Source: Trichaptum fuscoviolaceum (taxonomy: Eukaryota; Basidiomycota; Agaricomycetes; Hymenochaetales; Trichaptaceae). Taken from it: a stretch of DNA of 64,000 nt. The first letter of the stretch is position 1. Each line of letters begins with the position of its first letter. The translations under genes were made by a program, and so were the position numbers. Under the pieces are notes generated by a model that had not been told where the DNA came from, searched no databases, and was given only the letters and a program-made list of their open reading frames with translations. Shown in pieces: positions 34,744 through 44,184 of the stretch. The stretch is from positions 1,392,770-1,456,769 of the forward strand of contig CAJSYZ010000010.1 of assembly GCA_910574455.1 (NCBI GenBank), in the 5' to 3' direction.

Positions 34744-35946
34744 ATGTCCGGCCAAGAGGATACGGTGGCAGAACCTAGTATTTCACAAAAATCAATCGAA
34801 ACATCAAGCTCTTTTACCATAGAAAGCTCACAGGCACTGCTCGCCAGCCATGAGGACTTCGAAATGACGGAATGGATTGCGGCAATCAGGGCGTTTAACA
34901 AGGATGTGGCCAAAATAGCCCAGAAAAACGTAAAAATCCTTGATGCCATGTACGAGCGCTTACTCGCCAAGGCAACGGTCTCGCCCCTGTTATCTCGTAT
35001 GGCCGAGCGCCTCGATAAGATAGAGGAGAAGCTTGATGCCCCACGGGAGGTAACAAAACTTACCTATGCGACGGTGGCAGCCAGCGCCAGCACGCCTATT
35101 GAGGCCCCGCCAAAGCGGACCCGAACAGACGAAGTGACGATCAAGATCGTCAGGGACACGGAAGCCGAACAGAAGGCGCAAGGCACAGGAGAGGCATTGA
35201 AGGACTGGGTAGAGGATGCGATGAAGAGCAGTGGTGTAAAGGGATTGAGCACGGCTGAGGTGGCGGGGGTAAAACCGCATAGAAGTGGCACAAAAATCAC
35301 GGTGCGCTTCAAATGCCCTCAGGATGCTAATCAGGTGGTTAGGAGTGCGGCGCAGTGCTCAGCAGCGTTGGGCGCAGGGGCAAAAGTGAGTGTCCCGCAC
35401 TATGGGATTGTCGTCCAAGATGTCCCACTCTTCTACGACCCCACAAAGGCCAGCTACCGAAACGACCTGCATGCACAAAACCCTTCTTTGATCCCCTCCC
35501 CGGAAACCATAGTGGATGCCCGATGGCTTGTCCCGAAGGATAGACTCCCCAATGGCCGCAAGACAGGAAGCTGGGTGGTCTTCTTGAACAATCAGCAAGC
35601 AGCCGACAACCTGATAGATCAAGGCATCCGCGTACAAGCTCTCCTACTTAACGCGCGCCGATACTTCTCCGGACCGCGCCAGTGCAGACGGTGCCAGCAA
35701 TGGGGACATCTGAGCTACAGCTGCAGAGCCCGCGACCAGACATGCGCTCACTGCGGTGGTCCTCACACGGGGAATACATGCCCAGACCCGGAGCTGAAAA
35801 ACTGTACGAACTGCAAAGGCAAGCACGACGCATACGACCCCGTCTGTCCCAGTCGACGTCAGGAGACGACACGAACGCAAATGATTCAAGCCGGCACTAG
35901 CATTTACTTCGCAGGAAGCGACTTCACCTTTCACCCCTTCGAATGA
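34744..35946 (+). CDS. LINE ORF1, gag-like nucleic-acid-binding protein
   Basis: 400 aa from the ATG 7 bp inside the element. A Ser/Glu-rich head and a helical segment (residues ~60-110, SPLLSRMAERLDKIEEKL) precede a folded core with a beta-rich RNA-binding look. Three zinc knuckles follow at ~315-375: CRRCQQWGHLSYSC (CX2CX4HX4C), CAHCGGPHTGNTC (CX2CX3HX4C) and CTNCKGKHDAYDPVC. This protein should coat the element RNA to form the retrotransposition particle. Its TGA stop overlaps the ORF2 ATG in an ATGA. Confidence 0.9.
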   Translation: MSGQEDTVAEPSISQKSIETSSSFTIESSQALLASHEDFEMTEWIAAIRAFNKDVAKIAQKNVKILDAMYERLLAKATVSPLLSRMAERLDKIEEKLDAPREVTKLTYATVAASASTPIEAPPKRTRTDEVTIKIVRDTEAEQKAQGTGEALKDWVEDAMKSSGVKGLSTAEVAGVKPHRSGTKITVRFKCPQDANQVVRSAAQCSAALGAGAKVSVPHYGIVVQDVPLFYDPTKASYRNDLHAQNPSLIPSPETIVDARWLVPKDRLPNGRKTGSWVVFLNNQQAADNLIDQGIRVQALLLNARRYFSGPRQCRRCQQWGHLSYSCRARDQTCAHCGGPHTGNTCPDPELKNCTNCKGKHDAYDPVCPSRRQETTRTQMIQAGTSIYFAGSDFTFHPFE

Positions 35947-38900
35947 ATAGCCACACCAAATTTCAACACGGTTTTAGAATTCGATCCTTAAACTGCAATC
36001 GACGATACGAAGTACTAGCATCACTGCTCAACAACACCGACCCTAAGTTATTTGATATTATTTGCATCCAAGAGCCTCCTCCTTCTTTCCTGAAACGACC
36101 ATCTCTTCTTCCTCTACACTGGGACCGAATCCTTCCGGTACCAACACACGAAGACGATCCGGTCAAATGTTTTATTTACATCAACAAGCGCATCCCCTCC
36201 AGCACGTATAGCCCAATTCCTACTCGACACCCTAATATCACCGCCGCTCGCATTGCTCTCCCTACCATTTCTATCGCAGTATACAACACGTACAACCCTC
36301 CAGAAACATCTCAAACGATCGAGGCTCTGGCTGAGCTTCTGCAGGACCCGTGCCATGGCCCAAAGGCAGAGGAGACGATCATGCTCGTAGGGGACTTTAA
36401 TAAGCATGATGCCCTCTGGTCCGGTCCCAAACAGCCTTCGAGGACCCAGAGCAACGCCGCCGACCCACTTATCGACATTATCCTGAGACATGGGCTGGAA
36501 CTCTGCCTTGAGCCGGGAACCCCCACCTTTATGTCTGCTGCCCATAGGACATGGTCGACTTTGGACTTACTGCTGGTATCGGGCGATAGCCTTCGTCCGC
36601 TGCTCACACAGTGCCAAACCTTCAGTGGTGACGGCTCGGATCACCTGGGCCTAGAAGCGGAATTCGATGTTCGTCCAGAGTACTTGCAGGCGAAAGCGAA
36701 ACCACGCTTCAGGGACACCGACTGGGTGGAGTTCGGAAATCGAGTCTCCCGACACTTCGAGGCCTATCCTCTTACGGTGGCAATCAACTCCCCAATGACC
36801 ATGGATAAGGTTGTTGCAGACCTAGAAACCGGCATCTGTGATATCCTTGCCAATCTTGTGCCGATGTCCAAACCGTCTCCCTACCGGAACAGATGGTGGA
36901 CAGCTGAACTGACAATGCTTCGCAAGGAATACCGGAAAGTCCAGAGGAAAATTCACAAATCGGATAGATCGCATGCGTCATGGGGAGCAATGAAAGCCGA
37001 ACGCAATAAATATATTGCAGCTATTAAGAAGCAGAAGAGGGTACACTGGGCCCAGTTCTTGGACCAGCTCACACCGGAGCAGCTGTGGACAGCCGCTAAG
37101 TTCACGGACGACGCACCAAGAATAAATGCGAGGGTACCAGCACTACGTGGGCCATCGGGCGCTTTGGTGTCCGATATCGTTGAAAAGAGCAAGATTTTAT
37201 TCAACACTTTCTTTCCGACTACCCCAGAAGACTATGTCGACCCCGAGACCCAAAGCGAGCCAACCAGCACCATCCTATTTGAACCATTCACCCAGGCCGA
37301 CGTGGACAAAGCCATAGCTAAACTGGCACCCTACAAGGCACCGGGGCCTTCAGGTATCCCCAACGCAGCCATCAAGGCAGCGCAATCCTTTTTAGGGCCA
37401 GTTCTTCTGAGGATCCTTGACGCCTCTATGGAACTGGGGTACTTTCCAGCCCGATGGCGGAAATACTGCACCGTAACACTCAGGAAACCAGGGAAGAGTG
37501 ACTATACGGCCCCGAAGGCATATAGGCCGGTGGCTCTAGAAGAGACTCTAGGGAAGGTGCTGGAGTCGGTAGTGGCTACCCGCCTATCGAACCTGGCGGA
37601 AATTCACGGACTACTGCCGGCAACACAGTTTGGGGGTCGACCGGGTCGAACTACATCGGACGCAATACTATTTATTACGCAGAAAATCAAGGACGCATGG
37701 AGAGCGGGGCGAATAGCCAGCCTACTCCTGCTGGACATCTCACAGGCTTTCCCCACAGTCCCCCACCCCACACTATTTGCCAAGCTCAGAGCGAGTGGGC
37801 TTCCACCACAGATAGTATCATGGACTCAAAGCTTCCTCCAGCACCGCACCACCACCTTATCGTTCGACGACTATACCTCCCCAGCACATCCGGTCCCTCT
37901 CGGTATCCCCCAAGGCTCTCCCCTCTCTCCGATCCTCTATCTGCTGTTCAACTCCGACCTACTGCAATTGGAAGCTAAGAAATCGGACCCCTCATCAGGC
38001 TTCATTGATGACACGGCTAAACTGGTGGTATCCAACACAGTAATCGATAACATCCAACTCCTCAATTCTTACTTAGACGACGCCGGCCAGTGGGGGACTA
38101 AAAATGGCTCCAAATTTGACTACGCAAAATTTCAGCTGGTCCATTTCTGGGGTAGGAAGAAAAAGCCGGAAGGCATTGACCTAGCTCTGCGTTTCCGGAC
38201 GCACACAATCGAGCCCACAGACACTGCCAAATATCTGGGGGTCTATTTAGATGAAAAATTGTCCTTCAAATACCACGCCGAGCAGGCACTAGCACGAGGG
38301 ACACGGACTCTAGGGGCACTCAGCCGCCTGCGGGTTCCCCATGGCTATATGCGCCAGCTGGTGATGGCGATGGTGTTCCCGCGAGTGGAATACGCACTAT
38401 TAGTGTGGTACGAACCGATCTCGGAGGGACCGACCCGACGCACCGGAAATGTAGGCCTGACTCGGTCTATAGCCAAGCTTCAGCGCAGAGCCACAAGACT
38501 CATCACCGGGGCTATGAACACCACGGCCACGGATATGGTAGACTACCATGCTCACTTCCTTCCGGCTGCGCTACGCCTCCAGCTAGCGGCCTTTAAGGCA
38601 GCCACCCGGCTGTGCACTCTTCCCCCCCAGCACCCACTATACCCCATGGTGCAACGCTGCCGGAGGCCCATTCGGAGACACCGTTCGAGCCTGCATAAGA
38701 TTATGACAGCATTCCCAGAGCTGCAACAAAGCATAGAAACTGTTCAACCAGCATCCCCTCAAGACCTTGCCATCACGTACCTGACAGTCCACTTGGATAC
38801 CTCAAGAGACGCAGCTAAACAAGCAGCAGACAAAGCTCTAAGAGAGGGAACATTGTGCATCTTCAGCGATGGCTCAGGGTACAAGGGCGGAGTCGGAGCG

Positions 38901-40118
38901 GCTGCAGTGGCCTTGGGAGGCAAGCCTAGGGGCCCATACAACGAGTACGTGCGACGGCGACAACTAGAACAAGGAGCAGAAGAAGAAATGAGTGGGGGAG
39001 CGGTAGATGGAATACTAGATGTCGGACAGGCAGAAAAGGGGCAAGTAGGCTCGGTTTCTCAATTTTCTCCATTTTCACTTTCACTTTCACTTCCTTCTCT
39101 CTCTCCTCCTCAGCACGATTGTATTTCTAACCCGGATGTCCCAGTTCCTCATCCCTTATTTATTCATACATTAACCCCTCCTTTAAAACCCTTTCTCCCC
39201 CTCGAAGAGGCTGTTCTCCACCAGCGGGAGCAAAACTCACCGGACGTGAGGCGACTCTACTTAGGGACCGACCAGGACCACACGGAATTTGAGGCAGAAG
39301 TCTGCGGCGCCCTCCTTGGATTGGATTTAATCAAGGCAACACCGCGAGCCACGCGTGCCTCCATGTTCATCGACTGCCAGCCGGCAATCTCTGCGCTAAC
39401 AAAACCGAAGGCCCAGTACGGCCAGTATCTCATTCAAGCCTTCAGAACGGAGCTTCGCCGCCTCCGGAAGCAACGCCGTACTCTCCGGCTCGAGATACAC
39501 TGGATCCCTGGCCACGAAGACGTAGCAGGAAATGAGTGGGTGGACGCTGAGGCTAAAACCGCAGCACAGGGCCCCGGAACTGACCAGCCGGGGCGCCTAC
39601 AGCTCCTCACTCGGACCCTACCCTCGAGCGCCGCCGCCCTCATTGCCTCTCGTACGACACGAGCGAGCCAGCAATGGAAGGCTGAGTGGGCCAAGACACG
39701 AAGCGCGAAGAAGCTCCGCCCCGTGGACCTGAACCCGCCTTCACGGGGCGTACGAGCTCTCTACAAGGATCGGAATCGAGGCGAGTGCGCAGCCCTGACC
39801 CAGCTGCGCACCGGCCACACACCACTCAATGCGCACCTCCATCGCATTGGGCGCGCAGATTCTCCACTCTGTGCGCGGTGTGGAGATCCAGAAACCCCGG
39901 CCCACTTCCTCATAGTGTGCAGGCGGTATGTAGAGGAGCGGCGGGTACTCCGGATAGCCCTACGGAACCGGCCGCTCACCCTTCGTAATTTATTGGGCCC
40001 CAAAGCGCGACTCGAGCCTGTCCTTGGCTTCATCAAGGCTACAGGACGTCTCTCCGGCCTACTCCCGAAGAACGAGCCCTCCCTCCCTGAAGCGCGACCA
40101 ACGGTGCCTAACAGCTGA
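35943..40118 (+). CDS. LINE ORF2: endonuclease, reverse transcriptase, RNase H
   Basis: 1391 aa without a stop. Endonuclease (~10-245): IICIQEPP, VGDFNKHDALW at ~149 and SDHLGLE at ~231. Reverse transcriptase (~440-720): PYKAPGPSGIPNAAIK, YRPVALEETLGKVLE, LLLDISQAFPTV, GIPQGSPLSPILYLLF and the catalytic box FIDD at ~685 in place of the usual YADD/FADD. RNase H (~970-1200): FSDGSG, EFEAEVCGALL, FIDCQPA and NEWVDAEAK supply the D-E-D-D residues. A CCHC (CARCGDPETPAHFLIVC) sits at ~1309. About 110 residues of low-complexity sequence split the RNase H fold between its second and third strands, which is unusual. ORF2 nicks the target, primes on the cut end and copies the element RNA. Confidence 0.93.
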   Translation: MNSHTKFQHGFRIRSLNCNRRYEVLASLLNNTDPKLFDIICIQEPPPSFLKRPSLLPLHWDRILPVPTHEDDPVKCFIYINKRIPSSTYSPIPTRHPNITAARIALPTISIAVYNTYNPPETSQTIEALAELLQDPCHGPKAEETIMLVGDFNKHDALWSGPKQPSRTQSNAADPLIDIILRHGLELCLEPGTPTFMSAAHRTWSTLDLLLVSGDSLRPLLTQCQTFSGDGSDHLGLEAEFDVRPEYLQAKAKPRFRDTDWVEFGNRVSRHFEAYPLTVAINSPMTMDKVVADLETGICDILANLVPMSKPSPYRNRWWTAELTMLRKEYRKVQRKIHKSDRSHASWGAMKAERNKYIAAIKKQKRVHWAQFLDQLTPEQLWTAAKFTDDAPRINARVPALRGPSGALVSDIVEKSKILFNTFFPTTPEDYVDPETQSEPTSTILFEPFTQADVDKAIAKLAPYKAPGPSGIPNAAIKAAQSFLGPVLLRILDASMELGYFPARWRKYCTVTLRKPGKSDYTAPKAYRPVALEETLGKVLESVVATRLSNLAEIHGLLPATQFGGRPGRTTSDAILFITQKIKDAWRAGRIASLLLLDISQAFPTVPHPTLFAKLRASGLPPQIVSWTQSFLQHRTTTLSFDDYTSPAHPVPLGIPQGSPLSPILYLLFNSDLLQLEAKKSDPSSGFIDDTAKLVVSNTVIDNIQLLNSYLDDAGQWGTKNGSKFDYAKFQLVHFWGRKKKPEGIDLALRFRTHTIEPTDTAKYLGVYLDEKLSFKYHAEQALARGTRTLGALSRLRVPHGYMRQLVMAMVFPRVEYALLVWYEPISEGPTRRTGNVGLTRSIAKLQRRATRLITGAMNTTATDMVDYHAHFLPAALRLQLAAFKAATRLCTLPPQHPLYPMVQRCRRPIRRHRSSLHKIMTAFPELQQSIETVQPASPQDLAITYLTVHLDTSRDAAKQAADKALREGTLCIFSDGSGYKGGVGAAAVALGGKPRGPYNEYVRRRQLEQGAEEEMSGGAVDGILDVGQAEKGQVGSVSQFSPFSLSLSLPSLSPPQHDCISNPDVPVPHPLFIHTLTPPLKPFLPLEEAVLHQREQNSPDVRRLYLGTDQDHTEFEAEVCGALLGLDLIKATPRATRASMFIDCQPAISALTKPKAQYGQYLIQAFRTELRRLRKQRRTLRLEIHWIPGHEDVAGNEWVDAEAKTAAQGPGTDQPGRLQLLTRTLPSSAAALIASRTTRASQQWKAEWAKTRSAKKLRPVDLNPPSRGVRALYKDRNRGECAALTQLRTGHTPLNAHLHRIGRADSPLCARCGDPETPAHFLIVCRRYVEERRVLRIALRNRPLTLRNLLGPKARLEPVLGFIKATGRLSGLLPKNEPSLPEARPTVPNS

Positions 40119-40492
40119 TTCTTGGCTTTCTTTATTCCCCGCTTGCTCATCATTCTTATTCTCTCTTTTCCTTTCTCATTTTATCTCGTGGATGGCACCC
40201 CTCTCGGGCCTCCCTCTGTATTGCACGCATGCTTAGAAGCCCGGATTTTATCACTGTAGCGTTACCATTATTTTTATGTTCTTATATGCGCGCCCCTCTC
40301 TCTCAGCGACTCTTCGCCATACTAAATACCCCTTAGACCAATTCATACCTTTGTAGATCATACATCACTCCTCTTTCCCTTGAAACTTTTATTGTACTTC
40401 AATTATTGTAACATTCGCCACGGCATTGTAGAATACTTTGTACATTAAGTGCGCCATAGGCCCTAGAGGGCCTGCAGTCACTATAATGGAAT

Positions 40493-40516
40493 AAACAAAC
40501 AAACAAACAAACAAAC
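40493..40516 (+). repeat. (AAAC)6 LINE tail
   Basis: Six AAAC units end the element in place of poly(A), a feature of several fungal LINEs. The last C could belong to the target duplication. Confidence 0.9.
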
Positions 40517-40527
40517 CCGTTTGGGTT
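40516..40527 (+). repeat. LINE target site duplication, 3' copy
   Basis: CCCGTTTGGGTT directly after the AAAC tail, identical to 34725-34736. Confidence 0.85.
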
Positions 40528-40554
40528 TATGCGTCATTTCAACTTCAAGTTCAA

Positions 40555-40562
40555 CTTGAAAT
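40555..40562 (+). repeat. hAT-MITE target duplication, left copy
   Basis: CTTGAAAT, repeated at 41019-41026. Confidence 0.7.
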
Positions 40563-41018
40563 TAGCCTCGTAACCAGACCAGGCGACTTTCTCTATATGT
40601 CTGCTGTGGCAGACTCGGCGTCGCCGGCCTGGTATCTAAGCGCTAAAATTAGCTGAGGATCCATGGAGTTTGAAATTAATACAAATAGGGTAGTAATATC
40701 ATAGGTCTTGCTCATGTAATGATAGCTTAATTTAAGATTTTCTCGTAAATCTATATTCTTGTCACGCCCAAAACGCGGCAGGCGTCCGCTGGCACGCATG
40801 CGTTAGTGTGATATACCGTGACAGTATTGCACAAGAAATTATAAATAGCCTTTTAGTTCTTGATTACAAGTGTGTATCTACGATGCCACTACTGTATTTG
40901 GATTAATTTCAAACTCCATGGATCCTCAGTTAAATTCAGCGCTCAGGGACCAGACCGGCTACGCCGTGTCTGCCTCGCAGACATACTCAGTAAGTAGCCT
41001 GGTCTGGTTACGAGACTA
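40563..41018. mobile_element. hAT-type MITE with long inverted repeats
   Basis: 456 bp with imperfect terminal inverted repeats of about 130 bp. The outer ends read TAGCCTCGTAACCAGACC and TAGTCTCGTAACCAGACC; a second matching block is GAGGATCCATGGAGTTTG. The 8-bp direct duplication CTTGAAAT on both sides is the size expected for hAT elements. No coding frame. Divergence between the two arms makes it older than the neighbouring LINE. Confidence 0.75.
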
Positions 41019-41026
41019 CTTGAAAT
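41019..41026 (+). repeat. hAT-MITE target duplication, right copy
   Basis: CTTGAAAT, matching 40555-40562. Confidence 0.7.
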
Positions 41027-41382
41027 TGCCACTGTGAGTTAGTAGGGTCCGATTGCCGATCGTTGTTGATCTACTTAGCTTTCCTTCAGACCTCGACGCA
41101 GCACCCGCAGTAGCTTGGCCTCTTACTTCCAAGCGCGCAGCTTGAGAACCAATTCTTTCCGGAGTACATAAAGGAGAGTCTTCTGAGCCTTTCCTGTACG
41201 ATTTCCGTATAACCGGTACTAGTACCTCTGTGGCTTGACCTCTACCGTGACTCCATAGGCCCAAGAACTTCTCTATTGGATATAGTCTGAAAACAATCCA
41301 AACGACCTTTATCCTATCTGCTATACATCACAAGGCTAAACAAACGGACGCCGGAGAAGTTAACTGCCAACAAAGTACAATC
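41027..41382. promoter_or_regulatory. AIP1 upstream region
   Basis: 356 bp between the MITE and the AIP1 ATG. The two elements inserted just upstream may have moved this promoter away from older regulatory sequence. No specific site recognised. Confidence 0.35.
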
Positions 41383-44184
41383 ATGGCTTCAAAGTGGAAG
41401 CAAACTGCGCTTTATGCATGTAATCCCAATACCGAGCGTGGGACATCCACCAAGCTTGATATCACGAAAGATGGCAAGATTGTCTATGCTAACGGTAGAA
41501 CTGTCATTGTGAGTGGCATATTTTAATATGATATGATCAGACCTTGAAGATACTTATCTGTGTGACAAATAAAGATCCGGGATTTGAAGGTATAGAGATA
41601 CTTATCAATGACTTCGAGTTCTTTTGAGATGTAGAAGCTCTTTCACTATAGAATCCATCGCTTGCGAAAGCGTACTCGGGTCATTCGAAGAATGTGTCGG
41701 TGGCAAGGTTCTCGCCTTCTGGATATTACTGCGCCTCAGCGGACATATCAGGAATAGGTAAATCGACCATCCACTATGTCTCGATCGTCCTAAGCAGTGT
41801 ACTGTAGTCCGAGTATGGGATACCGTTGGTGAAGACAGCGTCTTGAAAGGCGAGTACCCTGCTATCGCCGGAAAAGTGTACGTACAGTATACATTTAGTC
41901 TTGAATCAGGCTTCAGTTAAGCTTATTGTTTCTGTTAGGCACGATCTAGCTTGGGACGGAGATAGCAAGCGCATCGTAGCTGCTGGAGATGGTCGAGAGG
42001 CGTCAGTTCTCATTTGCCAACCGCTAGTCTCCGCATAAGTAAACAATCACTCTATACAGGTTCGCGAAAGCATTCATGTTTGATACGGGATCGTCTACAG
42101 GTGAAATCTCCGGCCATACGAAGGTAAATTGTTTTATGTACATAAACTATTTTTGCGCATCTAATTAGCTCCTAGGTTATAAACGCAGTCTCGATTCGAC
42201 ATCAACGGCCGTTCAGAGCCGTGACAGCCTCCGATGACTGCACGATCGTCTTCCATACAGGTGAATTTCCTCATTTTTACGCCTCTCCATGGAGAGTACA
42301 TTTACTAACTCGAAACACTCAGGGGTACCCTTCAAATTTGACAAGATCATTAAGACCCACACTAAGTTCGTGCAAGACGTGAAATACGCTCGTTCCGGCG
42401 ACTATTTCGCTAGCGTCGGCTCGGATTATAAAGTCTTCTTATATGATGGTAAATCGGGAGACGAGCTTGGAGAGTTCACGGGCGAGGAGCATAAAGGGAG
42501 CGTGGTAAGCTACATATTCTCCCTACTAAACAAGTGCAAGATTGACGAAATGTTGAAGATGGCATGCAGCTGGAGCCCGGATAGTCGCACGCTTGCGACT
42601 TCAGCTATGGACGGAACTGTAAAGCTTTGTACGTCGCGTTATCGGACTGATCATGTTTACTTGGGGTCACAACGGATACTTACGAAAGGTACTTTATATT
42701 GCAGGGGACGTGGAAAGTAAGAAGACCATCCAGACTTGGTCTTTAGGTGCGGGGGTGCCGAATCAACAGGTCGGGAACGCGTGGGGCGTAGACGGTGACA
42801 TCGTCTCGCTTGCTATGTCTGGCGTCCTCAACGTCTTCGATCAACGTGTGGGTGACAAGCCTACGCGATTCTTGAATGTACGTGCCTTCAAGTGTTCACT
42901 TCCTTCTTATGTCTTCACTCATATTTCCCTTCCCTCATATCTTCCTTCCCTCTTCGAACTCCTTTCCTTCTTTTCCCTTCCTCTCATACAGGGACCTCAA
43001 AACCCCATCTTCGCGTCCACGCTCACAACTTCTGGGACGTTCCTCGCCGGTACGTCCGACGGGCGAATCTATTCGTACGATATTGGGGACGGACAAGACG
43101 CAGGGAAGGGGAGCGCCGAGCTCGTGGCGGGAGAGGCGCACAATGGTATGGTGACCAGCGTCGTGAGCGCGGGCGAGAGCATCGTAAGCGTAGGATTCGA
43201 TGACACACTAAGGGAGGTGAGCGCGGATGGGAAGAGCATGACGTACGTCTCTGTGCTATATTGACGTTCCAGTTAACTGACATCCGAATAATGCATATAT
43301 CTCTAGCGCTGCCCAAGCGAAGCTTGCATCGCAACCCAAATCTGCAGCGCTTTCATCAGAAGGGACGGTCTTCGTCGCGGAAGGGACCACGATCGAGGCG
43401 TTCCGTTCCAACCAGCGCGTGGCCGAGCTCGCGGTGAAATACGAGGCGCACGGGATCGCGAGTGCGGGGAGCGTCGTTGCAGTGGGAGGGGACGTGAGTC
43501 TCGCATATATGCTCACTTGTATGCTTCCTGATACCCATCACACAATTCTTTTTAGGATAACAAAGTATATCTATATGCATGGGACGGGAAAGAACTGAAG
43601 GCCGGAGACGTGTTGGAAGGCCCGAAGGGCGTCGTGCATGCACTTGCGTTCTCTCCGGATGGGAAGCTATTGGCTGCTGGTGACGTGCGTTGTTTCGTTT
43701 CCCCCTCCTACGTGCCTGTTTGGTACCATTTTGAGCTGATCATTCTATTTAGTCCGCTGGAAAGATCGTTCTCTACAACGTTGAGGAGAAGAAAGTATGT
43801 ATTCCATACCCCTTCCCATACAAATCGCAGTTTTATGCGACCATATAATCGACTTATAAAAACAACTAATCATATTCCCTTTTCCTTTCCCCTCCTTGAA
43901 CACAGGCAATTGAGTCCCGGTGGACGAACCACACATCCCGAATCTACTCCCTCGCATTCTCGCCCACTGGCTCGCACCTCGCCTCCGCGTCGCTCGATGC
44001 GTCGATATACATCTGGTCTGTCGCCAAGCCCCTGCAAAGCGTAGCCATCCGACACGCGCACCCGGGCGGCGTGCGGAGCGTGCAGTGGCTGGATGCGGAC
44101 ATGGGGAAGGCACTGGGGAAGGTGGTCAGCGCCGGGGCGGACGCAGTGGTCAGGGTGTGGGAGGTCAAGCTCTTGGGTGTTTAG
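41383..44184 (+). CDS. AIP1: Actin-interacting protein 1 (WD40, WDR1-like)
   Basis: About 13 exons give ~600 aa made of WD40 repeats, as in the two seven-bladed propellers of Aip1. It starts MASKWKQTALYACNPNTERG, the usual fungal Aip1 start. Repeats include ARFSPSGYYCASADISGIVRVWD, HDLAWDGDSKRIVAAGDGRE, VRYARSGDYFASVGSD-like VKYARSGDYFASVGSDY, CSWSPDSRTLATSAMDGTVK, and LAFSPTGSHLASASLDASIY, ending VVSAGADAVVRVWEVKLLGV. Aip1 works with cofilin to sever and cap actin filaments, supporting actin patches and cables in tip growth. Introns of 45-100 bp interrupt the blades; one (~42878-42991) is unusually rich in CCTTCC. All exon joins I checked keep the propeller register. Confidence 0.92.

Larger units (their letters stand above)
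34737..40515 (+). mobile_element. Tad1-like non-LTR retrotransposon (LINE), both ORFs open
   Basis: 5.78-kb element bounded by a 12-bp target duplication. It carries ORF1 (gag-like, zinc knuckles) and ORF2 (apurinic-type endonuclease, reverse transcriptase, RNase H, C-terminal CCHC), with no LTRs and an (AAAC)n 3' tail (40493-40516). An RNase H domain plus a two-ORF layout fits the fungal Tad1 clade. The 5' end begins only 7 bp before the ORF1 ATG, so either the 5' UTR is minimal or has been lost by slight truncation. Perfect duplication and open frames point to a recent insertion. Confidence 0.9.

Noticed and set aside
38950..39240. An intron in the LINE RNase H region (GTACGT donor, pyrimidine tract, CAG)
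   Set aside because: Every GT-AG pair tried either shifts the frame or leaves a stop, while the unspliced sequence is fully open.
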